NCBI RefSeq assembly: GCF_021462225.1
Contig: NC_061800.1
Location: forward strand, 310,001 to 374,000
DNA: 64,000 nucleotides
Reading direction: 5' to 3'
Origin: Girardinichthys multiradiatus
Taxonomy: Eukaryota; Chordata; Actinopteri; Cyprinodontiformes; Goodeidae
The notes below the pieces were generated by a model. It made no database searches, was not told the origin of the DNA, and was given only the letters and a program-made list of their open reading frames with translations. A program made the position numbers and the translations under genes. Position 1 is the stretch's first letter; each line of letters opens with the position of its first letter. Below are positions 10,865 through 23,329 of the stretch, one piece after another.

Positions 10865-11590
10865 TGACATGAATTTGTTTAATCTGAACTCTTCTATTGT
10901 AGTTCTGACATTATGTTTTAGATCACTGTCCTGCTGGACATGGTTGCATCATGCTTGTCTAAAGTCTTTTTTAGTATCTAACAGCCAGGATTGGCCATAT
11001 CCACCTTCCCATTAACCCTAATTAACTTTCTTGTCCCTGGCAGAAAAAAGCATCTTCACACCATGATGCGTCCCTTAACGTCTTTCAATGTAGAAATTGT
11101 CTGTTCAGAGTGTTAGTTTACAGCCACACATGGTGATTTGCATATTGGCCAAAAAGGTAAAGTTTGGTCTCACCTGACCAGGGCACCATCCTTCACATGT
11201 TGTGTTTGTTGTATGGCTAGTGGAATACTTAAAAATAGCTTTCTTATTGCTTTCTTTAAACGACGGCTTTCTTTTTGCCACTCATCCATAAAGTTCAGAT
11301 ATGTTGGGTGCACAACTATTAGTTGTCCTGTAAACAGATTCTCTGAAGGTAATTGCAGTAAATGTTTTTAGGGGTATCAGAGCAAAAGTAGTGAATATAA
11401 ATGCAAACCACACCTTTGAGCTTTTTACAATATTTGCAAAAAAAAGTTAAAACCATCATCTTTCCTTCCAATACACAATTACACACTATTTTGTGTTGGT
11501 CTATTTTATAAAATCCCAACAAAATATACAAGTTTTTAGCATGACAAATGTGAAAACGTTCACACCTTATTAATATAATTGCTGGGAATT
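10865..11590 (-). pseudogene. Decayed Tc1-like transposon
   Basis: Minus-strand translation of 11360-10990 gives broken pieces of a Tc1-type transposase, including an IMV-x-x-CFF block and a GTRKLIRV block (equivalent to the usual GCFS...GTG region). The 3' part (about 11370-11590) carries non-coding sequence with the 'ttttgtgttggtctat' phrase seen at the ends of related fish Tc1 copies. Many stops and no recognisable inverted repeats remain. Much older than the Tc1 at 36109. Confidence 0.65.
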
Positions 11591-12839
11591 GTATAAAAGA
11601 TGTAGTCTTCAAAATGTAATTTTGACCTTTACTATAATTCTTTCATGTTAGTGAGTTATGAACATGTTTATTCTCTGCATAAAGAAACAACTGAACACTC
11701 GTGATTAGTTTTCATAACAGCTTCACTTCATCGAACCAGCTTTACCAAAGCTGTCTCTTCATTCTCCCTATTTGAGCATCAACTGTGTTTTAAAAACATC
11801 AAAATTGTTTTTCACCAAATGTGAAAGTTGCTTTGCCAACGAGAAAGGAAAGGGCAGGTAAAACAACAGCAGGATCAGTTATGACAGTCTCACTGCAAGG
11901 ATTTACATTTACATCTACACATTAGTAATTTTTTTATTGAAGTTGTTGGGACCACAGCCATGGTTACAACAGGAAATGCGGTACGGAGTTTTCCAGAACT
12001 TTCAAAATAAATTGCATTAACCTACTTCCGGCACAACTTAGTAATTGGGGGTAACAGCGAACTTCCCATGATGCCACTGGCCGTATAAAACCCCTATCTT
12101 TCCAAGGAATTGATCTTTTCTACGCGGGTCACCCAGGGGCCTGGACAGAGAGACACAGCGTGCTACTGTCTCTTTGCTGGCAAACAGACATAAGTCTTCA
12201 AACTGGATCCAAGGGTGTCATACAATCAGCCAATCATATGCACTAAGTTAAGTACGAATGAATTGCTGTTTGTGTATGCGGTATTCATTCATAAAAAGGG
12301 GTAATGAAGGTACAAGTGTTGCTTAAATTTCTCTCTGAGATCTGCAGAAGCAAACTTTTTCCAGAGAGTTCCCAGCAACCCGAGTGAAGCAGTTTCTGAA
12401 AGGAGGACAACAGGGACCGCATCACCGTGGTTACAGTAACTGTGCAGTTGGCCGGCCGACAGAACGAGCCGCCCAGCCAAAGCTACGGAGGTTAGCTGAA
12501 GCTAACCTTTTGTTCACAGAGCTTCTACAAACTTCGTTGTCGCCCGGACAACTTCTCCTCAGCACGGTTCATACAAGGTTAGGGGTTTGGGCAGAGAGAT
12601 TTAGGATGAATTGATCTGAACGTTTTCATTTTATGAAGTTTGGTTTTGTTAGTGCTGAACTCAGCTATCTTGGTGCTAGCAGGCTTTATGCTCAGCAGGT
12701 GCTCAGTTTTGTGTTCTGTGTTTTTAAATTTAAGACAAACTTTATTTAAAGGGTGATTTTAAACAGAGAAGATTGATCATATACATTTGAACCCTTTTAT
12801 TAACCTTGTTTTAAAGGTGTGTGTTTGATTCTGGTGTTA
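11591..12839. other. Non-coding stretch with TATA-like site and small hairpin
   Basis: No supportable gene. A TATA-like GTATAAAAC at about 12082-12090 on the plus strand is followed by a C/G-richer segment that looks like a transcript start region, and a splice-donor-like AAGGTTAGG lies near 12580. A perfect 9-bp hairpin AGGTTAGCT-GA-AGCTAACCT lies at about 12490-12510. This could be an old LTR promoter or a non-coding first exon, but I could not find LTR ends. Confidence 0.35.
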
Positions 12840-13065
12840 GTTCAATTCAGTTTATTTATATAGCGCCAATTCACAACACATGTTGTCTCATGGCACTTCA
12901 CAACAGTCAGGTTCATACATTCCACTTTTCTGTCTAAGGAAACCCAGCAGATTGCATCGAGTCAGAGACTTGTAGCATTCACTTCTCCTGGATGAGCATG
13001 TAGAGACAGTGGACAGTCACTGGCGTTGACTATCAGCTTCTTTTGTTAGCTTGAACTGCTAACAG
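12840..13065 (+). repeat. Interspersed SINE-like repeat, copy 1
   Basis: Starts 'ttcaattcagtttatttata' and continues with a 'tagcgccaattcacaacaca' segment and 'aacccagcagattgcat'. A second, diverged copy is at 52650-52960, which establishes it as a dispersed repeat. Family not named. Confidence 0.65.
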
Positions 13066-15189
13066 CTTAGAACACGTGCTTGCTGCTAAAGAATATTTAC
13101 CCAGAAAGGTTGGTAGTTTTCAATCCAGTAAATGATAGTTCCCTAAACATTATTTTACTAAACTTGATAACTAAGCAAACACCATTAAGCCTCATTTCTC
13201 CAGAAAGAGTTGGCTATTTCCCAAAATATTTCCTTAAATATTTTACCATTTCCTTAATAATATTTTTTAAAATATTATTTCAATAATAAAGGCAGCTAAT
13301 GAAACACCGTTGAGAATTAGTCACCCAGAAAGTTGGTTTTATTCAGCAGATCATTCTTTAAAACATTATTTTATTAAAATAATATTTTATCTGATCTTTC
13401 ATTGTGAATGGTTGTCTAAATGTTTGCTGATTATTGCCTAAGTTGGTTCCAAGACTAACTGAACTTCACTTCCAGATTCTTCAAGATAATCCTTGGTTTT
13501 CAAACATAAACATTGCATGGTAATGTTGCATCACTCTTTTGGTCATAATTATCAATCATCTTTAATCAACCTGTTTATATTGTACATAGTCCATTAGTCT
13601 TCATTATTCTTTAATTCTGCTTGATAGTTTAATTGGATTGTTTTAGCAAAGTAAAGAGTTTGTTGATTGAAATATGTTTGACTTTGAGTTGACTTATTTT
13701 TGTTAATAAATTCTTGTATTTTAAGAAATTGTGTGAATTCATTCCATATATGTGCAGAGTTTATGCTGTTCAATAATGTCAGAGCTCGTCTCACACCTTT
13801 TTATTTTGTCCTAATACCATCACCTTACTGGGCTGGTATTCACAGGACAACCCTTAACAGACCGAAATAGTTTTTGATGAAATATTAAAATATTAATATT
13901 AAATAATATATTCATAATCATAAGTCAAATAAGAAAAATCTTATTGTTTTACTAGTTGAAAGAAATGTCTGTATTTCAGTGTAAGAGGATACTGTAAAAG
14001 ATGGGAAATAAGCAGCACCAGTAATGCATTTTGGCATTGACAGTTTGTTGGATTTGCCTACAGGCAGTCAGGTTTGAGTGCTTCCGACTGGGCTTCATAT
14101 TTATACATGAATATCTATCTTCATATATATATATATTTCATTACTGAGAGAACCAAGTCTGTCACTTTTCCTGTTTCACTTTCCTGTTTCACTTCTCCAA
14201 GTCTGCTGATTCCTTTCTGTTGCATGTATTTTTGTGTGCTGTAATTAATTAACGTCAGTGTCCCCCTCAATCCTGGTGGTCAGTATGTCTACAAATAAAC
14301 AGAAGTGTTAAACAGCAGCATCTCTGGAGTTCTGCTCTACTCCACACCTCTACACCAGATAGATTATAAATGGTCAAGCTGAGGAGACACAGCAGCACTG
14401 CACTCATTATAAACATCTTAGCTTTGAAAAGTCAAATTATTTAGTTTGCAAACTTCGTCAAGCAGCTTTCGCACAGGTAGATATATAAGTGCTTAAAAGA
14501 GCATCTTCTACCCCACAGCTCATTGACTCTGAGGTTCAGTAAATGTTACCTGCAACTTTGCTTGATACTAAAAACAGCACCTGTACTCCCTGGAGTGTGT
14601 GTAGGTGGCCCAGAAGCCAAAACAGAAAGCTGTGAATCTAATAAAGATGCAGTGGAAGGGATTCTAACAAACGCATTTCTCAGGGATATAAGGTTTGTGT
14701 GTGTGTGTGTGCGTGTGTGTGTGTGTGTGTGTTTCGCTGGATGTATCTGAAGGAAGAATTTCAATCACTCAGAGGACAACAGTTGGTAAATGGGACACAT
14801 GTGAACCCATCTGGGAGGATTTAAAATGAGCACCAGCTGTGAAGCTCTCCCCAGCATGGAGTCATTACATTACTTTATCAAACTGATAGACGTTCACTCG
14901 TCACAATGTGTGTCTGCTACTTTGTGCCCAATTTACCATGATTGGTATAGATGATTATGCGCAGGAATCTGTATAAACACAGATGGCGTCCTGTCACATG
15001 GCTCTGTAATCTACAGAGCCGCTCAGCTCAGGCTGTATGACAACCATGGCCACTGTGATATATGTGGCCTCAGGACACAAGCATTGGCCTCTGGCTTGGA
15101 GATGTGAGCAGAGGCAAGACCAGCTTCAGTGGGTTATTTAAGGTTGTATTTAAAAGAACAGCTGGAGCACCAGCAGAACAACAGCAGGC
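13066..15189. other. AT-rich non-coding DNA with (TG)n at 14697-14731
   Basis: No coding region or RNA gene I can support. There are poly-AT segments (13260-13400, 13870-13920), a TA microsatellite near 14127, and a TG/CG microsatellite at 14697-14731. Plus- and minus-strand ORFs here are short and without recognisable domains. Confidence 0.6.
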
Positions 15190-16072
15190 ACAAAAATAGT
15201 ACACACGAGAAATAGGCAATGCAAGTATATTGGTATAGCAAGACAGTTCAAAGTGCTTTACATAATGAATCCAGAAAACACAGAAAAATACACTGCAGTC
15301 ATAATAAAGGAAAAAAAAAATTAGACAACCGTCTGAACAATGGCAGGCAGCTCTAAGCAAATGGGTTTTTACCCAGATTTAAAAGAATTAAGGGATTTTG
15401 CATTTGTGCCATTTTCTTGAAGTTCTTTCCAGATCAGTGGAGCAGAAGAACATGTTTGGTTTTGATTCTGGGGATGCAGAGTGAACTTGAACCAGAAGAC
15501 CTGAATGGTCTGGAAGGATGATCCAATGACAAGAGATCTTTAACATATTTTGGTGCTAAGCCATTTAGTGATGTACTCTCCTTTCTAGGTTTTGGTGAGG
15601 ATGCAGGCTCCTGGGGAGCATTCAGGGGCTAAGAGTCTTGCTCAGGGACCCAAAGTGGCATGCTGTGGGATTCGAACCAGGGTACTTGTGGCCTCTCCAA
15701 GACACGAATGCCCTGCTCACTAACCACTAGGCCACCACTTCCCATTGAAGCTGTGTTCTGACTCTTGATCGCTCCATCTTTGGTCCAAAAATGAATACCT
15801 CAGTTTTGTTTTTATTCAACTGCAAAAAATTATGGCAAATCCAAACATTAATTTGTACTATACATCCACCTAGTTCTTGAATGTCACCTGGTTCATAGCC
15901 ACCTGGTGACATTGTGTGTCATCTGCATTGTTATGGTGACTTCTCTTGTTTCTAATAATTGGAGCTAGTGGGAGCATTTAAATATTAGGTTCCAAGATAG
16001 AACCTTGGGGCCCCATCTTTATCCTGAGTTTATTTTTGTCACCTCCAATGTAAAGTTGCCTATTGACGCAAA
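15190..16072 (-). pseudogene. LINE-B, 3' part
   Basis: Minus-strand CR1/L2-group LINE. 15912-15727 encodes an [12 protein letters not shown] motif from the RT thumb region, and about 16040-15960 the region around the GVPQG-type motif. The 3' UTR runs down to about 15190 with the same 'agacagttcaaagtgctttac' tail (reverse) as LINE-A. It is interrupted by a SINE at 15578-15744 and by the solo LTR at 16073. Confidence 0.78.
15578..15744 (-). repeat. tRNA-headed SINE inside LINE-B
   Basis: Minus-strand head 'gtggcctagtggttagtg' at about 15738 is a tRNA A-box-like element. The B-box-like GGTTCGAATCC follows at about 15672. The tRNA likeness is only in the head, so this is a SINE and not a tRNA gene. 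Confidence 0.65.
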
Positions 16073-17568
16073 TGTTGGGTGTTATGATTATTGATTGATT
16101 AATCTTGATCAGTAATCATGATTAAAAATCATAATTTGACAAAATCAATTTCTTAACCAAAATCCTCATTTATGAATCGAGACCAGAGATGTTTCTGGTG
16201 TTGTAATTGTGGCTCAACGCCTTTGACTATTACAACTGTCAAATACTCCATAATAATTAATAACTATTGCCGGAGATGTCACTGTTTAATCAACCATTTC
16301 TGCCGAAACGTGTGGAACTCTTAACCTTATCTTGACTGACGAATCACTTTTTGCACACAATAAACACAAAACGCTCTCTTTTTATCTATGTGAATATTTA
16401 TTAATCTTCACCTACTCAACATGCAAAATTCTACATAACAAGGGTAACACATCTAACTAAGCAAATAAAGCAAACAGCAGTGGGTGTGTATTGAATCAAC
16501 CAGCAGTTATGGCAAAAAGAAGGAAAGAGAATATGAAAAAGGGGTTGTGGTGGTGAGTGGAGAGTGGGGGGCACAGCTCCCTTGTACTCATTGATGTCCG
16601 ATCATATAACTTCCCCCAACTCCTCAGCAGACAAAGCGTTATAAAACTTTTTGGCGGCAAGCTATCGAGCAGTGAGATTGGAGACAAAAGAAAATGGTGA
16701 ATTTCACCATGAGGTTATTTTAACAGTCCAGTCTTACCGCGCACCTGCGTTGACTCTCAGATGGTAAAACACGCACCAAACTAGGAACGCAGCGGCTGCA
16801 GACATTAACACAACACATCAAAGTTTCAATAAACAAGGTTATATGCACATATCGTTCAGAACACATGAGATCCTAACTAGCGATTCTGATCGCTCTACAA
16901 CCTCTGACCCTGCCCAGGCCTTCTAATAAAGAAAGAAAAGATTAAAATAAAAGATGGGTTTTACTTGGTGAAGCTTCCTTCTGGGGCAGCGAGTGAGAGG
17001 GAAAGAGAGAGAGGGGGGGGGGGTGTTTAAAGCGTTACTGCCCGTCTGCAGTTAAACTCTAAGAAAGCGGTCAGTCCCCGTCCTTTGGCCTTCTTGACGA
17101 AAAAGAAAAATAGGATCTGACCATCAGCAGTCGACTAGAACCAAGCAAGGAGGGAAAGTTGCATCTCCTTGAAACTCCGTGGTTTTAGTTACGTGTTAAA
17201 CTCACGTCTTCGATCGGCAAAGTGAAATTTCTGGCCTTCCTAGTCCAGAAACCTCAGTTATGAATTGTTCGTTGGCCAACGAGAGAGAATAAATGAAATC
17301 CACTCAGGACTCTTCTCCAGGTGATGCTTCAGATGTTGGTGATCGGGTCACGATCTCCAGCTGAAGGCGGCGTGTTCAAAACGGATGCCTTCCTATATAG
17401 CGTCTTGTGACGTCAGACTTGGGACGCTCGTCATATCTATCGCAATGCTCGATGGGATATGTAGGAGCGGCTGTCCTGGATACCAAAATGGCCGATGCCA
17501 TTGGAGAGGCACAGTGACGTCCAACAACGTGCAGATAGTCCAATACTCAGCAAACAAGTGGTCCAACA
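16073..17568. repeat. Solo LTR, 1,496 bp, with CAAA target duplication
   Basis: Begins TGTTGGGTGTTATG and ends GTGGTCCAACA, with inverted TGTTGG/CCAACA tips. CAAA flanks both sides (16069-16072 and 17569-17572). Removing it and one CAAA restores continuous LINE-B sequence. A TATA-like CTATATAG at about 17391 favours plus-strand transcription with a long U3. It has no internal genes, so it is the product of LTR-LTR recombination. The length is large for a fish ERV LTR. It also contains a purine tract with a poly-G run at about 17005-17025. Confidence 0.9.
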
Positions 17569-17935
17569 CAAAGAAGTCCCTGTCCTTCAAGTAAGACATA
17601 AACCAACCAAGTACTGCCTAAAAGACAGATCTAGTTCTCCAGTTGCTCCAGTAATATATCATGGTTAACAGTGCAGAATGCTGCACTGAGGTACAGTAAT
17701 ACCAGCACACTGGTTCTTCCACAGCCTGCATTTATATGGACTAAACACCTTGAGGAGGGCCGTCTCAGTGCTGTGGTGACAATGGAAACCTGACTGTAAG
17801 ATCTCAAAATGGCTGATCATTGTTAAGAAGGTATTTAGTAGTTGAAACACAGCTTTTTCACCCCCTTCAAATGTTATCAGCTCAGCTTCCCCTAAAATGT
17901 CAAAAAATAAGTGATCAAATATATACTGTTGTGTG
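17569..17935 (-). pseudogene. LINE-B, 5' part (RT motifs)
   Basis: Minus-strand RT fragments: a QSGFHCHHSTETALLKVF motif at about 17800-17750, and SYLKDRDFFV at 17600-17570, just before the solo LTR. It shares the SYLKDRDFF stretch with LINE-A at 2870-2895, so the two belong to the same LINE group. Confidence 0.8.
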
Positions 17936-18090
17936 TACATGTCATTGACTAAATATATGCCTAACTTTTGTTCAGAATCAGCTTCTTATCACTCGTAACG
18001 ACGCGGCTTTCCTCTCACTCATTCCCGCAGCTTCACAGTGCTTTAAACAGTGGGTTCAATTGCAGCGAAACGAGACGAGACATTGGATAA

Positions 18091-19480
18091 ATGCTGGGCT
18101 TTGTTTCCTCATTATCACAGAAAAACACAGTGGAGGGCAATAATTTTGTTTCTTCCCCTTCACAAATTGATTCTCTTGTTCATAGTGTTACTTCATCGGT
18201 GCGTGGGGCATTAGACATTGCAGCCCCCTTGAAAACGAAGGTAACTATTCATAGGAGGCTAGCTCCCTGGTTTAATTCAGTGCTGCGTACTTTGAAGCAT
18301 AATGTTAGAAAATTGGAAAGAAAATGGTGCTCTACACACTTAGAGGATTCCTACTTAATCTGGAAAAATAGCCTACTGTATAAAAAGACACTTCACCAAG
18401 TTAGAACAGCTTATTTCTCATCATTAATAGAAGAGAACAAGAATAATCCTAGGTTTCTCTTTAGTACAGTTGCTAAACTTACACAGAGTCATAGCTCTGT
18501 TGAGCCATCCATTCCCTTAGCTCTTAGCAGCCATGACTTTATGGGATTCTTCTTAAATAAAATTGATTCTATTAAAAATAAAATCTTTGACATACTCCTG
18601 AAGATGATTACTTCATCCTCAGCAAGTGAGACAACATTGGAAATGACTGCATAACCTGATTTTGTTTGGACTGTTTTAATCCTGTGAAGCTTCCTGAGTT
18701 ATCAGAAATATTAGCTTCATCTTCAACTTGTATGTTAGACCCAATCCCAACCAAATTATTTAAGGAAGTGTTCCCTCTGATTACCAGCCTCATTTTAGAT
18801 ATGATTAATCTATCTTTAGTAAATGGATATGTACCACAGGCTTTAAAGGTATCTGTAATTAAACCTTTACTTAAGAAACCTTCGCTTGATCGAGATGACT
18901 TGAAAAATTACAGACCTATATCCAATCTTCCGTTCTTATCTAAAATTCTTGAGAAAATAGTTGCTAATCAAATGTGTGGGCATTTACACAGCAATGACCT
19001 GTTTGAAGAGTTTCAGTCAGGTTTCAGAGCTCATCATAGCACTGAAACAGCTATGCTGAAAGTCACTAATGATATTCTTATGGCCTCAGATAATGGACTT
19101 GTGTCTGTTCTGGTTCTGTTAGATCTCAGTGCTGCATTTGATACAGTCAATCTCAATATTCCCTTAGAAAGGCTGAGAAATGCTTTAGGGATCAGGGGAA
19201 CAGCGCTAGGCTGGTTTAAATCTTATTTGTCTGACAGATTCCAGTTTGTTCATGTAAATGATAAATTATCTTTAAACTCCAGGGTTAATTGTGGTGTACC
19301 ACAGGGTCCAATCCTTGGGCCAATTGTCTTCACTATATACAGTTTATGCTTCCAATTGGTAAAATTATCAGGGAGCCTAGGATACATTTTCACTGTTACG
19401 CTGATGATACTCAGCTTTACTTATCCATAAATCCAGATGAGCCCAACCAGTTAGATAGACTACAAGCATGTTGTTATGAT
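18091..19480 (+). pseudogene. LINE-C: linker and RT of a CR1/L2-group LINE
   Basis: 18091-18654 encodes the linker following the endonuclease domain. 18666-19430 encodes RT with NYRPISNLPFLSKILEKI, QSGFRAHHSTET, LDLSAAFDTV and GVPQGPILGP. The [10 protein letters not shown] catalytic box lies in another frame at about 19400-19430. Breaks lie near 18655 and 19330-19390. The thumb and 3' tail are missing: LINE similarity stops at about 19480. Better preserved than LINE-A and LINE-B but inactive. Confidence 0.88.
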
Positions 19481-19836
19481 TTGGGGTTGTTTGGTTTTTG
19501 GTTTCTGGTTTTTTCCTTATGTTTTTCACTTCTCCAGTCTTTAATCATGTCTCTGTTTAATATTTTCCTAGTCATGCTTTAGATTTTGTCTTCTAGTTCA
19601 TGTGCGGTCGAGTTAAGTTTTTGGATCTGGTTATGCTTTCGTTTCATGTTTTTCTAGTTATGTTTCTATTAGTTTGTTTCCTTGGATTTGCGTTCTGTTC
19701 AAGCCATGTTTTGCTCCAGTCACGTTTTGTTCTGTCAATTAAGTTTATTCGGTTCACCTGCACCATGTTAATCAGTTTTGTGTTCCACCTGTATCATGCT
19801 CCATTTAAACACACCTTGTTCAGTTAGTCGGGATTG
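19481..19836. other. T-rich segment of unknown origin
   Basis: Pyrimidine-rich plus strand with repeated 'catgtt/tagtt' words and no coding potential. It looks like the flank of another repeat, but I cannot name it. It joins the palindrome at 19837. Confidence 0.4.
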
Positions 19837-19924
19837 TCAACAATTGTGAATCTTGCATGGTTCCCGAGATGATCTCTGAAACCAGAGATCATCTCGGGAA
19901 CCATGCAAGATTCATAATTGTTGA
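19837..19924. repeat. Near-perfect palindrome, 42-bp arms, 4-bp loop
   Basis: Left arm 19837-19878 and right arm 19883-19924 are reverse complements with one mismatch, separated by AAAC. The right arm is coding sequence of the ERV-3 RNase H region. The left arm is its inverted copy, located exactly at the 5' break of ERV-3. Confidence 0.95.
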
Positions 19925-21740
19925 ACAAAGAGGTGATGACTTTGAAACTGTAAAAGCTGAAATGTGTGAGCAACCATGCTCAGCACAACTAGCAGAATTG
20001 AAAGCATTAACTGAGGCATGTAAACTGGCAAAAGGAAAGGTGGCAAACATTTTCACAGACTCCGCTTATGCTCATGGAGTTTGTTTGTTTGCTTCTCTTT
20101 GGAAGCAAAGAGGGTTCAAAAGAGCAGATGGAAGTCCAGTTCTACATAAAGAGCAGCTTCAACAGTTAATTGATGCAATGATGCTCCCCTCAAAACTGGC
20201 AGTGATAAAGTGTTAGACACACGCAAAGGTAATGACGTAGTCATAAGAGGTAACAACGCAGAAGACGAAGCAGCAAAAATGGCATCCCGATGCCAGATGG
20301 CTATCTTGGCACCTGTAGTGTCATTGGAACCTTTGGTTACGCCAGAAGACTTGATACTGATTCAACAAGAGGCCAACAGCAGTGAGCGTGACTTCTGGGC
20401 AAGAAGAGGCACAACAATGAGTGAAAATGGTTTGTGGAGATCACAGGAAGGCCTACTGGTGGCACCAGTGGCATTGTTAACAATGCTGATTTCAGAAGCG
20501 CATGGAGCAGATCATTGCGCCAAACTAAGGTGTTAGAGAAGTTGAGAATTCAAGGTTTTTGGTTCCCACATTCACGAGCCATGGTGGATGAAAATCTCAG
20601 TCAATGTGACATATGTGCTCAAAATAATGTTCGCAAAGGCCTAAAATCACCCATTGGACACATTCCAGTCCCTGAGGGACCATTCAAACATCTTGTGATA
20701 GATTTTGTAGACATGATCAAACCAGTTCGGGGTAAACAATACATGCTGGTAGTGATTGATCGTTTCAGTCGATGGGTGGAAGCCGTCCCATCAAAAACAC
20801 TGGGAGCAGATACCGTTATCAAATTCTTAACAAGAGAAGTAATTCTCAGATTTGGGATCCTGTCTGAAATAAGTTCGGATAACGGTGCAGCATTTGTGCA
20901 GAAAACAGTCAAAGATGTTTTGCAGCAGTTAAGGATCAAACAAAGGTTTGGTGCAGTCTACCATCCCCAGAGCCAGGGAATGGTTGAGAGAATAAATGGA
21001 ACCTTGAAAGCTAAGCTGAACAAAATATGTGCTTCAACTAAGCTAAACTGGGTAGACACTTTGTCGCTTGCACTAATGAGCTATCGCATGCAAATGCATA
21101 GGAGCACGCATCTAACATTGCATGAAATGCTGACTGGCAGACCTGTGCCTCAGTGGAGGCCACCATTCAAGGGACCAGCCCTTGAGCAGTTGCAAACAGA
21201 GTTGAAAGCTTATAGGGAACAACTAACTGCTATCCATAGAGCCATCTACTCGTACTCGTACTCGTCGTCTTCCGCTTATCCGGGACCAGGTCGCGGGGGC
21301 AGCAGATTCAGCAGAGACGCCCAGACGTCCCTCTCCCCAGAAACCTCCTCCAATTCCTCCGGGTGGAGCCCAAGGCGTTCCCAGGCCAGTGGGACGTGCC
21401 TGGAACACCTCCCGAGAAAGGCGTCCAGGAGGCATCCGGTATAGATGCCCGAGCCACCTCAACTGGCTCCTCTCGATCCATCTAGAGCCATCTATTTGCA
21501 GGAAAAAGCTAAAAGTTCCAGTCCAGAGACACTGGTGAACAAACCAGTGGAGCCTGGAGATCTGGTGTACGTGAAGGTGTACAGACGCAAGTGGCACGAA
21601 CCAAGATGGGAAGGGCCGTGCAAGGTCAAAAGAACCACGTCAACGGCCGTTCAGTTAGAGGGAAGTGACACTTGGCATCATCTGACTTATTGCACAAAGA
21701 TTCATAAAAAAGAGAAAGCAGAACTCAATTGTACGGAGAA
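19883..21740 (+). pseudogene. pol: ERV-3 pol: RNase H end and integrase
   Basis: 5'-truncated pol. 19883-20216 encodes RNase H with an FTDSAYAHGV motif. 20210-20536 covers the RNase H/integrase linker. 20434-21237 encodes integrase: HGADHCA and CDICAQN zinc residues, an IDFVDM (first Asp) stretch, SSDNGAAF (second Asp), and YHPQSQGMVERINGT (Glu). The C-terminal domain, with KWHEPRWEGPCKV, resumes at 21483 after a Rex3 insertion. A frame change lies near 20215 and another near 20500. The insertion plus its duplication is 246 bp (82 codons), so the frame is kept, with one stop at 21442-21444. Confidence 0.88.
21249..21482 (-). mobile_element. 5'-truncated Rex3 insertion with 12-bp target duplication
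   Basis: 234 bp matching the 3' end of the Rex3 copy at 53505. It includes the (ACTCGT)-type tail at 21249-21265. TAGAGCCATCTA is present on both sides (21237-21248 and 21483-21494). A minus-strand Rex3 3' fragment inside the ERV-3 integrase. Confidence 0.93.
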
Positions 21741-21961
21741 TGAACACAAGAGTCGCAATGTTGAAACTGATACAAATAAGTGTTCAACTATGGATGCTAA
21801 CAGAGGTGGTGTACCAAGCAGCAGCAAAAGTGGAAATGGCCTCTTACAATCTTCAGCCGGCACTATAAGATACATCATTGCAACGAGAAGCGCAGTCAAG
21901 TGCAGAGAGGAGCAGCAGCGTGAAAGAATGAGACCATCATCCCAAGGAGACGAACAGTGAC

Positions 21962-23272
21962 CTAATGGCATCGGTTAAAGGCAAAAGATTCACCTCCAAC
22001 AAAGATGAGTACAATACAACTTATTATTACCCAGACCAGTACACACCAGTGTCCTTGCCAGCAGAAGTAGAAATAGTAAACCATATGAATGTTAAAAATA
22101 AGTCAACATCGAAAATTGTAAAACTTCGTAAGGTTAGACACGTGCATGCAGAATGGAAATGGAGAAGTAGCATTACAGATACTGAATTCAAAACAGGGTT
22201 ATAGCAACAGAATATGAAGTAAAGGTAAACTGGGATGTAAGAATATTATATGGCAGAAATGTCAAAGAAAAAAATACAGAGTATGGTGCAGATCAATGTA
22301 CAATTACAATGAACATAAGGGATGACGTTTTTGACGTGGAAGTGAGATTAGAAACCCATTGGAGTGAAGATAGTAATTATGGATACAACATGGTCATGAG
22401 AAATCCAGACACAACCGCAACAGTAAGAGGCGAAGGGGATTTGGAGCATATAGAGGATACAACATTAAATGCTAAAGTAGAAATGATAGGAGGAAGGATC
22501 AGGTTACACACCTCACCCCAAAAAATTAGAGATAACTATAATAAGCATAATTATTTCTAGATTAGGACTCAAAAATGACAAACGGCGAATGTGCAGTTGG
22601 TACATGGATTCAAAAGATCAGATTACAGTAAAAAATCAGGAAAATGTAAAATGTGGTTTACAAGTTGTAAAAACAACCTGTGGATGGACTGTGGAAATGG
22701 ACATGATAGCTCTTAGAATAGAGAAAACGTATGAATTGAGGCTCGAAGAAGCTACAAATGGTGAAATAGTACAGTCAATTATGTTTTGGAAAGTTCCAGA
22801 CAAAGAAAGCGTATTAATTGAAAACAAGTGTTATTCGCTGTTTACGGTTACTAGTAAAACTGCCACGATTGAGACAGATAGAGACGAGCAGGATGACATA
22901 ATTCTACCCCAGGTACATACCACAGAAAAATTAATTGCACCCGCTACAATAGTAAGCACAATAGCAAACCCTATAAACAATACAAATATTATGCCCTCAT
23001 TGGCACCCACTAAAACAACATTAAGTGCATTGATTGTTAACTGGAGAGTTGCCTTAACTAACTCCAGTGGAATCGAGGAGACCACTAAGTATGGTAAAAC
23101 AGTAGAACAGGCTAATAACACTACACTTCTAAATAACACAGAATTAATCATGTTAGCAGAATTTGAAACCACAACTATATCACCAAGAACGACTGGCACT
23201 ACAAACGAAACACATGCATCGGGTCTAAATGATTATGTCCTGATCAAGGTTAAAACCACTTATGCAGAATGA
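21962..23272 (+). pseudogene. ERV-3 env-position ORFs (SU-like, low certainty)
   Basis: Three consecutive plus-strand blocks (21965-22204, 22202-22560, about 22570-23272) lie in changing frames directly downstream of integrase. The last is rich in N-glycosylation sequons (NNT, NSS, NET), Thr and Ser, as expected for an extracellular glycoprotein. I see no furin site, fusion peptide, CX6CC motif or membrane anchor, so this could be the surface part of an envelope with the transmembrane part lost. A purine run (GAAAAAGGAGG, 23319-23329) follows. Confidence 0.45.
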
Positions 23273-23329
23273 TTCAATATATTTGCCAGAGCCTAACCAA
23301 ACTAAGTACGGATGCTCTGAAAAAGGAGG

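Noticed and set aside
11943..13850. Second solo LTR from TGTTGGGACC to CCTTAACA
   Set aside because: Ends look LTR-like and a TATA lies inside, but the flanks show no target duplication and a dispersed repeat lies within, so the boundaries are not supportable.
20619..20939. Minus-strand ORF of 106 codons
   Set aside because: Shadow of the integrase catalytic core of ERV-3 on the plus strand.
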